A program made the translations under genes and the position numbers. Below, in pieces: positions 1 through 11,161 of a stretch of 64,000 nucleotides of DNA (positions are counted from its first letter, which is position 1; every line of letters starts with the position of its first letter). The notes beneath the pieces are model-generated. The model saw only the letters and a program-made list of their open reading frames with translations. It was not told the DNA's origin and ran no database searches. The DNA lies in assembly GCA_031399165.1 (NCBI GenBank), contig JANNOO010000060.1, forward strand, positions 149,239 through 213,238, read 5' to 3'. This DNA comes from JAKFWI01 sp031399165 (GTDB lineage Bacteria; Pseudomonadota; Alphaproteobacteria; Caulobacterales; Aquidulcibacteraceae).

Positions 1-335
1 CCGGCCGCTACCAAGCCTTCAAAGGTCTCGCGGTCTTCCGGATTGGCTTCGAGAGAAATCTCCGCGCCGGGCGCAACGCCAAATATCCGCCTCGCCGCAG
101 CGATTAGGGCCGCGATGTCGGCTGGTGCAAGCAAAGATGGCGTGCCGCCACCGAAAAAGATCGTATCAATACCTCTTGGGCCAAGTCTGGCTCGATGGCC
201 TTCGAGGTCCGCAATAAGCGCGGCGACCAGCGCGGCGCTGTCCTGCCCCCGCGCGCGAAAGACGTTGAAATCGCAATACGGGCAAATGCGCGCGCAATAC
301 GGCCAGTGGATGTAGAGACCAAATCCGCCGGTCAC
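1..335 (-). CDS. hemW: HemW-like radical SAM heme chaperone, N-terminal part only
   Basis: Partial gene running off the left edge; 111 codons are present. HemW is a radical SAM protein that binds heme and is thought to deliver it to client enzymes. The reading begins with GTG at 335, giving VTGGFGLYIHWPYC, and the radical SAM cluster motif CX3CX2C lies at residues 14-21. The family motif IFFGGGTPSLL follows at about residues 58-68 and the EANPED motif at about 96-101. The GTG start overlaps the rdgB stop (shared GTGA), which fixes the start and suggests translational coupling with rph-rdgB. The C-terminal two thirds lie outside the window. Confidence 0.9.
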   Translation of the reverse strand, partial: MTGGFGLYIHWPYCARICPYCDFNVFRARGQDSAALVAALIADLEGHRARLGPRGIDTIFFGGGTPSLLAPADIAALIAAARRIFGVAPGAEISLEANPEDRETFEGLVAA

Positions 336-922
336 TTCAGCGCGGCGATCAGTTTGGCGAACGCGCGGGCGCGATGGCTTACAGCGTGCTTTTCCGCCGC
401 CGGCATTTCACCGAATGTGCGGCCGTCGCCCGCCGGAACGAAGATCGGGTCATAGCCGAAACCGTTCTTGCCGCGCGGCGGCCAGACGATCTCGCCGCGG
501 ACTTCGCCCTCACAGACGATGTCCGGCGCGTCCGGCCGGACGAGCGCCAGCGCACATACGAACCGCGCCCCACGGTTGGTCTGCTCGGCAAGTTCGCGCT
601 CAACCAGAGCCATCGCCATGTCGAAATCGCGTTTCGGTCCGGCCCATCGCGCGGAATAAACGCCCGGCGCGCCGCCAAGTGAAAAAACCTCCAGGCCAGA
701 ATCGTCCGCCAGCGCCGGCAGGCCGGAAGCCTCCGCCGCCGCGCGCGCCTTGATCAGCGCGTTTTCGGCAAACGTTACGCCGGTTTCCTCTGGCTCTGGC
801 AGATCGAGGCTGGCCGCCGATATCGGCTGAAGCCCCAGCGGCCCGAGCAATTCGCCGATCTCGCGCACCTTGCCCTCGTTGTGGCTGGCGACAACGATGC
901 GAGGATTGGCGGGCGGGATCAT
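332..922 (-). CDS. rdgB: RdgB/HAM1-type XTP/dITP pyrophosphatase
   Basis: Hydrolyses non-canonical purine nucleoside triphosphates (dITP, XTP, ITP) to monophosphate plus pyrophosphate, keeping deaminated bases out of DNA and RNA. The 196-residue protein has the family length. The substrate-binding signature SHNEGK is at residues 13-18, and the catalytic acidic pair is in LADDSGLEV at about 71-79. Its ATG overlaps the rph stop by four bases (ATGA), and its own stop overlaps the hemW start, so rph-rdgB-hemW reads as one operon. This order is common in alphaproteobacteria. Confidence 0.95.
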   Translation of the reverse strand: MIPPANPRIVVASHNEGKVREIGELLGPLGLQPISAASLDLPEPEETGVTFAENALIKARAAAEASGLPALADDSGLEVFSLGGAPGVYSARWAGPKRDFDMAMALVERELAEQTNRGARFVCALALVRPDAPDIVCEGEVRGEIVWPPRGKNGFGYDPIFVPAGDGRTFGEMPAAEKHAVSHRARAFAKLIAALK

Positions 923-1623
923 GCGCGCTGGGCGGCGAATAGTTCTCCGCCGCCTTTTTTCGCGAGTTTCAGCAGCGCGGCGAATTCATCGTCGCTGAAC
1001 GGGCGCTTTTCGCCAGTGGCCTGAATTTCGATCAGGCGGCCATCGCTCGACAGCACGAAATTGGCGTCGACGTCGGCTTCGCTGTCTTCGGGATAATCGA
1101 GATCCAGCACAGGAGCGCCCTTGTAGATGCCGCACGATACCGCAGCCACCTGGCCGGTCAGCGGATTCTTTTTCAGCACGCCCTCCTCGATCAGATAGGC
1201 GCAAGCGCGATCGAGCGCGACCCAGGCGCCGGTAATGGCCGCGGTGCGCGTGCCGGCGTCGGCCTGGAGCACGTCGCAATCGAGCGTGATCGTCCGTTCC
1301 CCCAGCGCGCCCAGATCCGCCACCGAGCGCAGCGCGCGGCCGATCAGGCGCTGGATTTCCTGCGTGCGGCCCGATTGCTTGCCCTGTGCAGCCTCGCGGC
1401 GCCCGCGCGTGTGCGTGGCGCGCGGCAGCATGCCGTATTCCGCCGTGATCCAGCCCTTGCCGCGTCCCTTCATCCACGGCGGCACGCTATCTTCCACCGA
1501 GGCGGCGCACAGCACATGCGTATTGCCGAATTTCGCCAGACAGGAGCCCTCGGCGTAGCGCGCGACGCCGCGCTCAAGGCTGACTTCGCGCATCGCATCG
1601 GCGGCGCGGCCGGAAGGTCTCAT
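919..1623 (-). CDS. rph: Ribonuclease PH
   Basis: Phosphorolytic 3'-5' exoribonuclease that trims tRNA 3' ends using inorganic phosphate. The protein is 234 residues, matching the family (about 238). It shows the RNase PH core: MRPSGRAADAMREV at the start, LCAASVEDSVPPWMKGRGKG near residues 38-57, the basic RGRREAAQGKQSGRTQEIQR stretch and the CDVLQADAGTRTAAITGA active-site segment. It is the first gene of the minus-strand rph-rdgB-hemW operon and is divergent from hrcA, an arrangement conserved in Caulobacter relatives. Confidence 0.96.
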   Translation of the reverse strand: MRPSGRAADAMREVSLERGVARYAEGSCLAKFGNTHVLCAASVEDSVPPWMKGRGKGWITAEYGMLPRATHTRGRREAAQGKQSGRTQEIQRLIGRALRSVADLGALGERTITLDCDVLQADAGTRTAAITGAWVALDRACAYLIEEGVLKKNPLTGQVAAVSCGIYKGAPVLDLDYPEDSEADVDANFVLSSDGRLIEIQATGEKRPFSDDEFAALLKLAKKGGGELFAAQRA

Positions 1624-1760
1624 CAGGCGTTCCTTTTACTGAAGGGCGCTGTTTGGCGCAGGCCGCGGGCGGCGTCCAGCGTAGACCCCCTAGCTTTGCC
1701 CCAGCTTTGCCTTGGCGGTCTGGCGTTGCTTCCATTGCGGCGAACGTTACCTATGCGCCA

Positions 1761-2855
1761 ATGCCTGACCCCGCCCCGCCCCATGCGCTGTCCCTGCTGG
1801 ACGCCCGCGCGCGCGAGATTTTCCGCGAGATCGTGGAGGCTTATCTGGAGACCGGCGAGCCGGTGGGCTCGCGGACGCTGTCCAGGCGCAGCGGGCTAAC
1901 GCTTTCGCCGGCCTCGATCCGCAATTCGATGGCCGATCTTGAGGCCCTCGGCCTGCTCGATGCGCCCCACGCCATGGCCGGGCGCCGGCCAACGCAGACC
2001 GGCCTGCGCTTCTTCGTCGACAGCCTGCTGGAGCTGGGCGATCTCAACGACACCGAGCGCCGCGACATCGAAAATAAGCTGTCGCCCCAGGATTCTACAC
2101 TGGAGGAGGCGCTGAACCGCGCCAGCGAATTGCTGAGCGGCCTGGCCGGCGGCGCCGGGCTGGTGCTGACGCCTGCGCGGGAAGCGCCGGTAAAGCACAT
2201 CGAAGTGGTTTCGATCGGGGCTGATCAGGCGCTGGCCGTGCTGGTGTTCGAGGACGGCAATATCGAAAACCGCGTCCTCTCCACCCCGCCAGGTTTGACG
2301 CCATCCGCGCTTCAGGAGGCGACCAATTACCTCAACGCCCGGTTCAAGGGCAAAACCCTGAGCGAGGCGCGTAGCGCCGCCGCCGAAGCCATGGTCAAGG
2401 ACCGCGCCGCGCTGAACGAGACGGCCGCGTTTCTGGTGGATGGCGGTCTGGCCGAATGGTCGGGCGAGGATCCGCAGGCCGGGCGGGCGCTGATCGTGCG
2501 CGGGCGCGCCAATCTATTGCAGGACACCGAGGCGCTCGGCAATCTGGAGCGCGTCCGGCGCCTTTTTGACGATCTGGAGAAGGGCGAAGACCTGGTGCAG
2601 CTGCTCGATATCGCCCGGCAGGCTGAGTCCGTTCGGATTTTTATCGGGTCGGAGAATCCCCTGTTCTCGCTTTCGGGTTCCTCCCTGGTCGTCGCGCCCT
2701 ATATGAACGCCCAGAGACGGGTCGTTGGCGCCCTAGGTGTCATCGGCCCGACCAGACTGAACTACGCCCGGGTTATCCCGGTCGTGGATTATACCGCGCG
2801 CGTCATCGGCCGCATGCTGGACGCGCGCGCTGGCGAGCCGATCGAGAGGACGTAA
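1761..2855 (+). CDS. hrcA: Heat-inducible transcription repressor HrcA
   Basis: Winged-helix repressor that in many bacteria binds CIRCE operators of groESL or dnaK genes. The frame stays open from 1653, but the ATG at 1761 (MPDPAPPHALSLLDARARE) aligns best with the family start and gives 364 residues. The N-terminal helix-turn-helix region with GEPVGSRTLSRRSG and SIRNSMADLEALGLL is clear, followed by the dimerisation domain. The stop TAA overlaps the grpE ATG (TAATG), so the two are coupled. No CIRCE inverted repeat is visible in the 136-base gap upstream or in front of dnaK, so its operator is presumably elsewhere (groESL). Confidence 0.93.
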   Translation: MPDPAPPHALSLLDARAREIFREIVEAYLETGEPVGSRTLSRRSGLTLSPASIRNSMADLEALGLLDAPHAMAGRRPTQTGLRFFVDSLLELGDLNDTERRDIENKLSPQDSTLEEALNRASELLSGLAGGAGLVLTPAREAPVKHIEVVSIGADQALAVLVFEDGNIENRVLSTPPGLTPSALQEATNYLNARFKGKTLSEARSAAAEAMVKDRAALNETAAFLVDGGLAEWSGEDPQAGRALIVRGRANLLQDTEALGNLERVRRLFDDLEKGEDLVQLLDIARQAESVRIFIGSENPLFSLSGSSLVVAPYMNAQRRVVGALGVIGPTRLNYARVIPVVDYTARVIGRMLDARAGEPIERT

Positions 2856-3472
2856 TGGACGAAGCCGAAAAGCAGACCGAAGCGCCAGAGCCCGCCCCGG
2901 AAACCACCGAAGGCCCGACCAACGAAGAGCTTGCCTATCAGCAGGCCCAAGCCGAGATCGCCAAGCTGAAGGACGATCTGCTGCGCGCGCTGGCCGAAAC
3001 GGAAAACACCCGCCGCCGCGGGGAGCGGCAAGCGCAAGAAGCGCGCGCCTACGCGATCGACAAGTTCGCGCGCGAATTGCTGCCGGTGGCGGATAATCTG
3101 GGCCGCGCGCTGGAAACGCTGCCGGAAGACATCCGCGCCAGCGCTGGCGATACGATTACGACCTTCATCGAAGGCGTTGCTTTGACGGAGAAGGCGCTGC
3201 TGGAAGCATTCGGCCGCCACGGCGTGCGCCGAATCGGCGTCAAGGGCGAGGCGTTCGATTCAAACCTGCACCAGGCCGTCGCGCAGATTCCGTCCGACGC
3301 GCCTGCCGGTTCGGTCGCTGAAGTGTTCCAGCCCGGCTATATGCTCGCCGAGCGCACGTTGCGCCCAGCGATGGTGGCCGTGAGCGCCGGCGGCGCGCCC
3401 GCCGCGGCGCAAACGCCGCCCGCAAGCGAAAACGAGGCCCCGCGCGAAGGCAGGATCGACATAAAGGTGTGA
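2855..3472 (+). CDS. grpE: Nucleotide exchange factor GrpE
   Basis: Releases ADP from DnaK as part of the DnaK-DnaJ-GrpE chaperone machine in the cytoplasm. The 205-residue protein has an acidic N-terminus, a long charged helix predicted to dimerise (about 25-90) and the C-terminal beta domain with FNPNLHQAV-like sequence (here FDSNLHQAV at about residues 131-139) and the usual ending segment GYMLAERTLRPAMVAVS. It overlaps hrcA by one base. The dnaKJ genes follow about 1 kb downstream after a gene on the opposite strand. Confidence 0.95.
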   Translation: MDEAEKQTEAPEPAPETTEGPTNEELAYQQAQAEIAKLKDDLLRALAETENTRRRGERQAQEARAYAIDKFARELLPVADNLGRALETLPEDIRASAGDTITTFIEGVALTEKALLEAFGRHGVRRIGVKGEAFDSNLHQAVAQIPSDAPAGSVAEVFQPGYMLAERTLRPAMVAVSAGGAPAAAQTPPASENEAPREGRIDIKV

Positions 3473-3567
3473 GGTTTGCTGAAAAAATTTGGGGCGGGAT
3501 GCGTACTTCCACTCTTGCGAGCGGCCGTGTTCGCACCCCGTCCCTTTCCTCACCTGTTAAGGCGAGT

Positions 3568-3595
3568 ATCGATCTATCTGTGAAGACCGATCGAT
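3568..3595. repeat. Short inverted repeat between convergent grpE and the AlkB-type gene
   Basis: Arms ATCGATC (3568-3574) and GATCGAT (3589-3595) are exact reverse complements with a 14-base loop. The repeat sits in the 132-base gap between two converging genes, where a bidirectional terminator is plausible, but the stem is short and has no run of T after it. Confidence 0.3.
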
Positions 3596-3604
3596 GACAG
3601 AAGG

Positions 3605-4282
3605 CTACGCCTGATCTGAAATTCGTAAAGCACTTTCTGCAGATATTTTTTGCGGCGGCTTCGTCACCCGCCGGAGCGTGAGGTTTATCCGTCCGCCGCC
3701 GGGAACAACGCGCGACGTGCCAGGGGTGATGCGATCGATGCCGTGGTAGAAGCAGCGCGCCGCGCCGGACAGAATCATCACATCGCCCGACGCCAATTTG
3801 AATGATCGCGCAGGCGCGTTGCGTACGGCGCCGCCCAACCGAAATTGCGCATCATCCCCGAGCGAAATAGAAAGAACCGGCGCGTCTTTTGCGGCCTCGT
3901 CCGCATCGACATGCAAGCCCATGCGCGCTGCGCCGCAATAGCGATTTACGAGGCACGATTCCGGCGGCGCCGGATAATCCGCGAGTTCGCTCCATAGATC
4001 GAGCAGCGCTTGTGGCATGGCCGGCCACGGCATCCCGGTTTGCGGATGCGCGGGCTCATAGCGATAACCGCGCGCCTGGTCCGTGAACCACCCAAGCGCG
4101 CCAAGGTTGGTCTGCCGCACGCTCATCGGCGCCCCGGAACGCGGCATGAGCGGCGTATAGAACGGGGCGCTTTCCGCCGCCGCGAACACCGCCTCAACAA
4201 GCGATGTTTGCGCCCGCCGATCCAGCCATCCCGGCAGGAGCCTAAGCCCATTTGAGTCCGCTAATGGAGGGGTGTGCGCCAT
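3605..4282 (-). CDS. AlkB-type Fe(II)/2-oxoglutarate DNA repair dioxygenase
   Basis: Oxidative demethylase family that repairs N1-methyladenine and N3-methylcytosine in DNA. The frame is open to 4480, but the ATG at 4282 (MAHTPPLADSNGLRLLPGWL) gives a normal AlkB length of 225 residues and omits a non-conserved basic extension. Iron ligands are visible in GLHVDADE (HxD) and the distal histidine in CFYHGID. The 2-oxoglutarate-binding arginines are in GGGRINLTLRRV. The motif NRYCGAARMGLH before HxD is typical. It stands alone on the minus strand between grpE and dnaK. Confidence 0.9.
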   Translation of the reverse strand: MAHTPPLADSNGLRLLPGWLDRRAQTSLVEAVFAAAESAPFYTPLMPRSGAPMSVRQTNLGALGWFTDQARGYRYEPAHPQTGMPWPAMPQALLDLWSELADYPAPPESCLVNRYCGAARMGLHVDADEAAKDAPVLSISLGDDAQFRLGGAVRNAPARSFKLASGDVMILSGAARCFYHGIDRITPGTSRVVPGGGRINLTLRRVTKPPQKISAESALRISDQA

Positions 4283-4405
4283 TGTTGGGCAGTGGACCGG
4301 CTCGCATGAAACATGCAAGCGAGCACAAAACACGAACGTCCCCGCCACAGCCGCCGCTGCAAAGGATTGCTTGCATCTTGAAATCGCACGAAGGATGAAG
4401 CGCGT

Positions 4406-4433
4406 CTTGTGAGGCCGTGGGGGCTTCCCATAT
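4406..4433 (+). promoter_or_regulatory. Sigma-32-like heat-shock promoter for dnaKJ
   Basis: CTTGTG at 4406-4411, a 15-base spacer, then CCCATAT at 4427-4433 fits the RpoH (sigma-32) pattern of CTTGAA and CCCCATNT. It lies 117 bases before the dnaK ATG in the gap divergent from the AlkB-type gene. In alphaproteobacteria dnaK is usually RpoH-controlled. This was identified by eye only. Confidence 0.55.
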
Positions 4434-4550
4434 CCACGCCATCGACGCCGGCTGGGCCGGTGAGAATCGTTGGGACGCATCGTCGAGAGACGCCTTCGGG
4501 GTCGCTCGAAATCGGCGGGCGTAGCCGCTTAGGACGAGGACGCGAGTAGC

Positions 4551-6473
<1,923 letters not shown>

Positions 6474-6517
6474 GCCATGCGCGGCACGCTATCCCAGCAC
6501 GCTGAGGGCGCGCCGGT

Positions 6518-7636
6518 ATGACCACCGAGCGCGATTATTACGACGTTCTGGGCGTGGCGAAGGGCTCTGACCCTGCCACGCTCAAGAACGCCTATCGCAA
6601 GCTTGCCAAGCAATATCATCCTGATTGCGATGGCGGCTGCGAAAACAAGTTCAAGGAATTGAACGAAGCCTACGCGATCCTGTCCGACCCGGAAAAGCGC
6701 GCGGCGTATGACCGCTTCGGCAAGGCTGGCGTCAATGGCGGCGGCCCGGGCGGCGCCGGCTACACCGATTTCTCTGACATCTTCAACGACGTGTTCGGCG
6801 ATGCGTTCGGCGACTTTTTCGGCCGCGCCAGCGGGCGGCGCGGGCCGCCGCGCGGCGCGGATTTGCGCTACGATCTGGAGATCACGCTCGATCAGGCGTT
6901 CACCGGCATCGAGCGCGAGATCAAGGCGCCGGGCGCGCAGGTGTGCGAACCGTGCCGCGGTTCAGGCGCCGCAGAAGGCGCGCGCGCCGAAACCTGCACC
7001 ACGTGCGGCGGCGCCGGACAGGTCGCGCATGGCGGGCTGTTCCGCGTGGTGCGCACGTGCCCCGCCTGCCACGGCATGGGCGAGACGATCCGCAATCCTT
7101 GCCGCTCATGCGATGGGCGCGGGGTGGTGCGCAAGGACAAGAAGCTAGCGGTGAAAATTCCGCCCGGCGTGGAAGATGGCATGCGCATTCGCCTCGCAGG
7201 CGAAGGCGACGCCGCCCCGCGCGGCGGCCAGCCTGGCGATCTCTACATTTTTCTTTCGCTTCGCCAGCATCCGTTATTCGAACGCAACGGCGCGGACCTG
7301 TTCTGCCGCGCCACTGTACCGATGACGACAGCCGCGCTGGGCGGGGAGATCGATATCCCAACGATCTGCGGCAAACAGAGCAAAGTGACCATTCCGGAAG
7401 GCGCGCAAACCGGGCGCCGCGTGCGCGTCAAGGGCATGGGCATGCACGCGCTGCAGGCGCGGGACCGCGGCGATCTGCATGTCGAGCTGATCGTTGAAAC
7501 GCCTTCCAAGCTCAACGCCAGACAACGCAAGCTGCTCCAGGAATTCGCCAATTCCTGCGATGAACTCTCCCACCCGGGGAGCACCGGATTCGTCGATCAG
7601 GCGAAACGATTCTTCGAAGCGCGGCAGAAAGGTTGA
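6518..7636 (+). CDS. dnaJ: Chaperone protein DnaJ (type I Hsp40)
   Basis: Co-chaperone that stimulates DnaK ATPase and presents clients. The 372-residue protein has all type I parts: J domain with HPD at residues 34-36, a short Gly/Phe region, four zinc-binding repeats (CEPCRGSG, CTTCGGAG, CPACHGMG, CRSCDGRG, about residues 145-210), and the C-terminal peptide-binding domains. It lies directly behind dnaK and is presumably co-transcribed from the heat-shock promoter. Confidence 0.97.
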   Translation: MTTERDYYDVLGVAKGSDPATLKNAYRKLAKQYHPDCDGGCENKFKELNEAYAILSDPEKRAAYDRFGKAGVNGGGPGGAGYTDFSDIFNDVFGDAFGDFFGRASGRRGPPRGADLRYDLEITLDQAFTGIEREIKAPGAQVCEPCRGSGAAEGARAETCTTCGGAGQVAHGGLFRVVRTCPACHGMGETIRNPCRSCDGRGVVRKDKKLAVKIPPGVEDGMRIRLAGEGDAAPRGGQPGDLYIFLSLRQHPLFERNGADLFCRATVPMTTAALGGEIDIPTICGKQSKVTIPEGAQTGRRVRVKGMGMHALQARDRGDLHVELIVETPSKLNARQRKLLQEFANSCDELSHPGSTGFVDQAKRFFEARQKG

Positions 7637-7703
7637 CGCGCCCTGCCGGGTGAGTTGATCTGCCCGCTTTGGGGGCAGAAGGCCTTCTGGCGGGGGCCGC
7701 TCC

Positions 7704-10361
7704 TTGGCGGATTTTCCTGAATTCATACTGTTCACGCTGATATGCGCCGCGATCGCGACGTTGTCGGTGCTTGGCGGCGTGGCGTTTCGCAGGACGTCGC
7801 GCCTGCGCGATGCGCTGGCAATTGCCGAGGAGCGAATCCGCTACCTTGAAGACGCGCTGAACGACATCATCGCGCAGGGTGTGTCGCCTGCAGCACCACA
7901 GCGAACGCCAGCGCCGATCCCGGCGCCGATCACCGACCCGGTAGCGCCACCCGCGCGCGCCGCGTTCGCGCCCGCGGCGCAACCCCAGGCACAGGCATAT
8001 CCGCGCGAACCGTGGCTGGCGAAGATCGAGAAGGCTATCGCCTCCAACTGGCTGGTGTGGATCGGCGGCGGGTTCATCGCGCTCGCGATCGTATTCATCC
8101 TGCGCTTTGCAATAGATGAAGGCTGGTTCGGGCCGCCCGCGCAACTAGCCGGCGCCTATCTGCTCGGCGCGGGTCTGATAGCCGGCGCCGAATACATGCG
8201 GCGGCGTCCACCCGCGGACGCTGCAAGCCAGCTCCGTAACCTGCCCGCGATCCTTTCCGCCGCCGGCCTGTTCGCGTTGTTCGCCGCGACCTATGCCGGC
8301 AACGCCAATTTCTTTCTGATCCCCACGGCGCTGGCGTTCGTGCTGCTCGCGCTGTGCGCGCTGGCGGCAATCATGCTGTCGCTGCGCTACGGCCCGTGGC
8401 TGGCTGCGCTTGGCCTTGGCGGCGGCTATCTGGCGCCAGCGCTTGTGCCGTTCGACAATCCAGCGCCAGCCGCCCTGTTCGGCTATGTGCTGGCGCTGAC
8501 GGCTGCCGCGCTCGCGATCATAAAATTGCGCCGCTGGCGCGGCTTTGTCTGGCTGGCGGCGGGCGGCGCGCTGGTCTGGGGCGTTGCGTGGCTCTTGTTC
8601 GCTACGCCCGGCGGAGAGGCCGAAGCGGCGTTTTATCTGGTCGCGCTGGCGGGCATCGGCATCGTGTTCGGCTGGGGCGAAGCTGGCGTTCTGCCGGCAT
8701 GGCGCGACATCTGGCGCTTCCGCACAGAATGGAATGAATCGGTCTTTGCGGCGCACGCGCTGTTCGCGTCATCCGCGATCGTATTGCTGCTCCTTAGCGT
8801 GCAGACGGGGGCGCCGCTTATCGCGGCCGCCATCCTTGCGCTGTGTGCGTTGACCGCGGTGATCGCCAGCGTGCGTGAAGGCTTTTCGCTTATGCCGCTC
8901 GGCGCCGCGGCGATCGCCATCGTTTCGATTCTGCTCTGGCCCGTTACACAGACCGGCGCCCCCGCCTATATCGGCGCGCTGATGCAGCTGGACGGCGCGC
9001 TTGGCTTCGTATTCAGCGGCGGCGGCTGGCTGATGATGGCGCGCAATCAGCGCGCGGGATACGGCGCTGTGCTTGCGGCGCTCGGCCCGATCGCGGTTGT
9101 CGCGGCCACACACGAGACTGCGCCGCTGCTGCTACCCGGCGTGCGGTGGGCAGTGGCGGCGCTGATACTTGCCGGCATCAACGCCTTTGCGTTGGAGCGC
9201 CTGGCGCGCGGCATGCCAGTGGATGATCGCGGCAGCGGGCCGGTTGCGGCGTTCACGCTCGGCGCGGCGGCGGCGCTGACATTCGCGGTGTATTTCGCCA
9301 TGCATGATTCCGGCCTCTGGCTCTCGGCGGCGCTGGCGATTCTGATCCCGATCATGGCGCATCTGGATCTGCGGTTCAAATTGCCAGCGCTGCGCGGCGC
9401 CATCGCCACCATCACCGCGGTGGTGACGTGGAGGCTTATTTTCGGCTTCGAGGCCCTGAACCACCCGCTCAATCCTACGCCGTTCTTCAATCAGTTGATC
9501 CCCGGCTATGCACTGCCGGCCTTGTGCCTCTGGGGCGCCGGCTGGCTTTACAGGCGCGGCGGCATGAAGGCCGACACCCGGCTTGTCGAACTGCTCGAGG
9601 TCACGGCGCTGATCGTCGCCGTTGCCGGAATCTCCTATGAAGCGCGGCATCTGGCGACGGGCGGCAATCTGCGCGCACCTGGCGCTTCCCTGATCGAGAT
9701 CGGTCTGGACGCCAGTGCGTGGTTGGCGCTGGTGATCGGCCTTGCTGTCCGGTTCGGCCCCGAGCCGCGACGGGTGATCTTTTATGCCGAAGGCCTGCTG
9801 GCGATCGCAGCGGGCGCGTTGCTGCTGGTGTTCGCTGGCCTGACGCTGAACCCGTGGTGGGGCGAAATCCCGTCCCTGGCGCCGGGATGGCCAATCTTCA
9901 ACGCGCTGCTGATCACCTATGGCGCGCCTGCCGCCTTGCTGGCGATCTATGCGATCATTAAGCGCCGGCAGGATTTCGGCGTGCGCGCCGAGATCGCTGG
10001 CGCGGCGGCGACGGTGCTCGCCTTCGTCAATATCACGCTGGAGATACGCCGCAGCTTTCATGGGCCGGACATGGCGGGCGAGCCAATCCTGCAATGGGAA
10101 GCGTGGAGCTACACCGCCGCCTGGACGGTGTTCGCCGGCGTGCTGCTCGCCCTGGGGTTAATGCGCCATAAACCATCCTTAAGGTACGCCTCCCTCGCTG
10201 TGTTGCTTGCCGCGATCATCAAGGCGTTCGGATTCGACATGAGCGCGCTGACCGGCGTGCTCAGGGCGCTTTCTTATCTTGGCCTTGGCGCAACGATCAT
10301 TGCGGTGGCGCTGATCTACCAGCGCTACGTTTTTCCCCGCGCGGCGAAGACCGTATCATGA
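7704..10361 (+). CDS. DUF2339 family polytopic membrane protein
   Basis: An 885-residue inner-membrane protein of unknown function. It starts with TTG at 7704, preceded by a GGGGG run. One N-terminal membrane helix (about residues 7-26) is followed by a short helix, a Pro/Ala-rich linker (about 50-100), and then WLAKIEKAIASNWLVWIGGG, a sequence typical of DUF2339 proteins, leading into many consecutive hydrophobic helices (more than 20 by eye). No catalytic motif is seen. The stop overlaps the dapB ATG (ATGA), so it is translationally coupled to dapB although no functional link is known. Confidence 0.8.
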   Translation: MADFPEFILFTLICAAIATLSVLGGVAFRRTSRLRDALAIAEERIRYLEDALNDIIAQGVSPAAPQRTPAPIPAPITDPVAPPARAAFAPAAQPQAQAYPREPWLAKIEKAIASNWLVWIGGGFIALAIVFILRFAIDEGWFGPPAQLAGAYLLGAGLIAGAEYMRRRPPADAASQLRNLPAILSAAGLFALFAATYAGNANFFLIPTALAFVLLALCALAAIMLSLRYGPWLAALGLGGGYLAPALVPFDNPAPAALFGYVLALTAAALAIIKLRRWRGFVWLAAGGALVWGVAWLLFATPGGEAEAAFYLVALAGIGIVFGWGEAGVLPAWRDIWRFRTEWNESVFAAHALFASSAIVLLLLSVQTGAPLIAAAILALCALTAVIASVREGFSLMPLGAAAIAIVSILLWPVTQTGAPAYIGALMQLDGALGFVFSGGGWLMMARNQRAGYGAVLAALGPIAVVAATHETAPLLLPGVRWAVAALILAGINAFALERLARGMPVDDRGSGPVAAFTLGAAAALTFAVYFAMHDSGLWLSAALAILIPIMAHLDLRFKLPALRGAIATITAVVTWRLIFGFEALNHPLNPTPFFNQLIPGYALPALCLWGAGWLYRRGGMKADTRLVELLEVTALIVAVAGISYEARHLATGGNLRAPGASLIEIGLDASAWLALVIGLAVRFGPEPRRVIFYAEGLLAIAAGALLLVFAGLTLNPWWGEIPSLAPGWPIFNALLITYGAPAALLAIYAIIKRRQDFGVRAEIAGAAATVLAFVNITLEIRRSFHGPDMAGEPILQWEAWSYTAAWTVFAGVLLALGLMRHKPSLRYASLAVLLAAIIKAFGFDMSALTGVLRALSYLGLGATIIAVALIYQRYVFPRAAKTVS

Positions 10362-11161
10362 GCCTGCGCATAGTCATTGCCGGGGCGACCGGCCGCATGG
10401 GCCGCGCGCTAATCCGCGCCGTCACCGAGGCCGATGACCTTATACTTGCCGCCGCCGCTGAGCGCGCGGACGCGCCTGAGGTTGGGGCAAAGATCGCTAC
10501 GTTGGGCGGCGCGCAGCGCTCGGCAGCGTTGATCCATGGCGAACCGGCCGAAGCCGCGCGCGAAGCGGACATATGGATCGACTTCACCGTTCCCCGCGCC
10601 ACCCTAACCGCGCTGACCGCGCTCGACCAAACGCCCGTGCGCGCTGCGATCATCGGCACCACCGGCTTTGACGCAGCGGGCGATCAGCAGATCGCCGCGG
10701 CCGCCAAGCGGTTTGCGATCGTAAAGTCCGGGAATTTTAGCCTTGGCGTGAACATGCTGGCGGCGCTCGTGCGCCAGGCCGCCGCCCGGCTCGGACCGGA
10801 TTGGGATATCGAGATCGTCGAAGCGCACCACAGGCGCAAGGTTGATGCGCCCTCGGGCACGGCGCTGCTCCTTGCGGAAGCCGCCGCCGAAGCGCGGAAT
10901 CTGGCGCTGGACACGCAAAAAATCCCCCCACGTGATGGCGTGACAGGCCCCCGGCCAGACGGCATTGGCTTTGCCGTGGTTCGCGGCGGCGGCATTATCG
11001 GCGAGCACGAGGTGATTTTCGCCGCCGAAGAAGAATATCTGAAGCTTACGCATGTGGCGCTGGACCGCGCCTTGTTCGCGCGCGGCGCGCTGGCTGCCGC
11101 GCGTTGGGCAGCGGACAAACCACCCGGTCTTTATTCGATGGCCGACGTATTGGGCCTCTGA
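10358..11161 (+). CDS. dapB: 4-hydroxy-tetrahydrodipicolinate reductase
   Basis: NAD(P)H-dependent step of the diaminopimelate/lysine pathway, feeding peptidoglycan and lysine synthesis. The 267-residue protein has the nucleotide-binding GATGRMG at residues 9-15 and the catalytic motif with His157-His158, Lys161 and DAPSGT at 163-168. The ATG overlaps the stop of the DUF2339 gene by four bases. Its 3' end overlaps the converging DUF2244 gene by 31 bases. Confidence 0.96.
   Translation: MSLRIVIAGATGRMGRALIRAVTEADDLILAAAAERADAPEVGAKIATLGGAQRSAALIHGEPAEAAREADIWIDFTVPRATLTALTALDQTPVRAAIIGTTGFDAAGDQQIAAAAKRFAIVKSGNFSLGVNMLAALVRQAAARLGPDWDIEIVEAHHRRKVDAPSGTALLLAEAAAEARNLALDTQKIPPRDGVTGPRPDGIGFAVVRGGGIIGEHEVIFAAEEEYLKLTHVALDRALFARGALAAARWAADKPPGLYSMADVLGL

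Noticed and set aside
1624..1760. Possible CIRCE operator before hrcA
   Set aside because: No TTAGCACTC/GAGTGCTAA-type inverted repeat is visible.
9132..10094. Open frame of 320 codons opposite the DUF2339 gene
   Set aside because: Gln/Arg-rich shadow of hydrophobic helices on the other strand.
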